Shown one piece after another: positions 7,299 to 8,546 of a DNA stretch of 8,546 bases. The position numbers and the translations under genes were made by a program. Origin of the DNA: Acidobacteriota bacterium (GTDB lineage Bacteria > Acidobacteriota > Terriglobia > Bryobacterales > Bryobacteraceae); contig CANNLB010000063.1 of the NCBI GenBank assembly GCA_947505565.1, positions 1 through 8,546 of the forward strand, written 5' to 3'. The notes under the pieces are model-generated. The model did not search any database, was not told where the DNA came from, and saw only the letters and a list, made by a program, of their open reading frames with translations. Position 1 is the stretch's first letter. Each line of letters opens with the position of its first letter.

Positions 7299-7318
7299 GA
7301 TGTTCCATGTGGAACATC
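7299..7318. promoter_or_regulatory. 20-base palindrome resembling a parS (ParB-binding) site
   Basis: The sequence gatgttccatgtggaacatc has perfect 9-bp arms around a central TG. Its core at 7301-7316, TGTTCCATGTGGAACA, differs at one central base from the symmetric parS form TGTTCCACGTGGAACA known from pseudomonads. It lies nine bases past the stop of the leftward gene ending at 7327, in non-coding DNA. As a hairpin it would have a tiny loop and no T run, so a terminator role is less likely. It could also be an operator for an unknown dimeric regulator. Confidence 0.45.
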
Positions 7319-7326
7319 TGTGGAAA

Positions 7327-8406
<1,080 letters not shown>

Positions 8407-8546
8407 GAAAACAGGGACTCTATCACACATTTCGACGATTGGGGAATGGAGGTGAGCTGGAGGTGAGCTGGATGCTGGCCCGAATTCGGATCTGAATCCG
8501 CAAATCCTCTTGAAAGGGTTTCCATAACGCGGATTTTCGTTGTTAC
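8407..8546 (-). promoter_or_regulatory. Upstream region of the glycoside-hydrolase-like gene
   Basis: This stretch lies upstream of the leftward gene and should hold its promoter, but I see no convincing -35/-10 pair. It contains the tandem duplication at 8450-8471 and a small inverted repeat, cggat/atccg, at 8487-8500. The right edge of the window cuts it. Confidence 0.25.
8450..8471. repeat. 11-bp tandem direct repeat (2 copies)
   Basis: The unit aggtgagctgg occurs twice back to back (8450-8460 and 8461-8471), 44 bases upstream of the ATG at 8406. It may be a simple replication-slippage duplication, or a duplicated binding site in the promoter or leader region. Confidence 0.7.

Noticed and set aside
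6982..7317. 111-codon leftward frame starting MFHMEH
   Set aside because: Its start is created by the parS-like palindrome, it runs through a perfect terminator hairpin into the lactonase stop, and it shows no family features.
7299..7318. Palindrome read as an intrinsic terminator of the hydrolase-like gene
   Set aside because: The loop would be only two to four bases, the stem is not GC-rich and no T run follows in the leftward direction.
8450..8494. GGAGGTGA-like Shine-Dalgarno and ATG at 8472 on the plus strand
   Set aside because: The frame ends after seven codons (MLARIRI); nothing supports a real leader peptide.

Overview
The window looks like chromosomal DNA of a Gram-negative (diderm), moderately GC-rich bacterium. 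LptD, the outer-membrane LPS translocon, is present. The two enzymes with the clearest export signals carry twin-arginine leaders, and one of them is a YbhE-type lactonase. This mix would fit an acidobacterium of the Bryobacter/Solibacter kind, but that placement is inference from gene style only. No phage, transposon, CRISPR, tRNA or rRNA signal was seen.

Layout. Positions 1-3319 hold a leftward gene set, read from 3319 down: a zinc-ribbon/RDD membrane protein, glucose-6-phosphate isomerase (pgi), and a RibB-type riboflavin enzyme cut by the left edge. Gaps are 18 and 11 bases, so this is probably one operon. A short divergent intergenic region (about 3320-3393) separates it from a rightward pair: lptD and a Tat-leader beta-propeller lactonase, 10 bases apart, with the lactonase Shine-Dalgarno overlapping the lptD stop. 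A strong hairpin terminator (6994-7039) follows. After it comes a 340-base convergent intergenic region that ends in a 20-base palindrome resembling a ParB-binding parS site. A leftward gene (7327-8406) for a secreted TIM-barrel, glycoside-hydrolase-like protein follows, and the right edge holds only upstream sequence with an 11-bp tandem duplication.

How the genes fit together. Pgi (glucose-6-P/fructose-6-P), the lactonase (6-phosphogluconolactone, if cytosolic) and RibB (ribulose-5-P to the riboflavin precursor DHBP) all touch the pentose-phosphate route. However, the lactonase looks exported and lies on the other strand, so the link is only suggestive. LptD is an envelope-assembly gene.

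Most notable are the RibB protein, whose GTP cyclohydrolase II-like tail keeps the zinc cysteines but has lost the catalytic motifs, and the parS-like palindrome. I see no convincing new multi-gene system; the window is mostly ordinary housekeeping genes with a few odd details.
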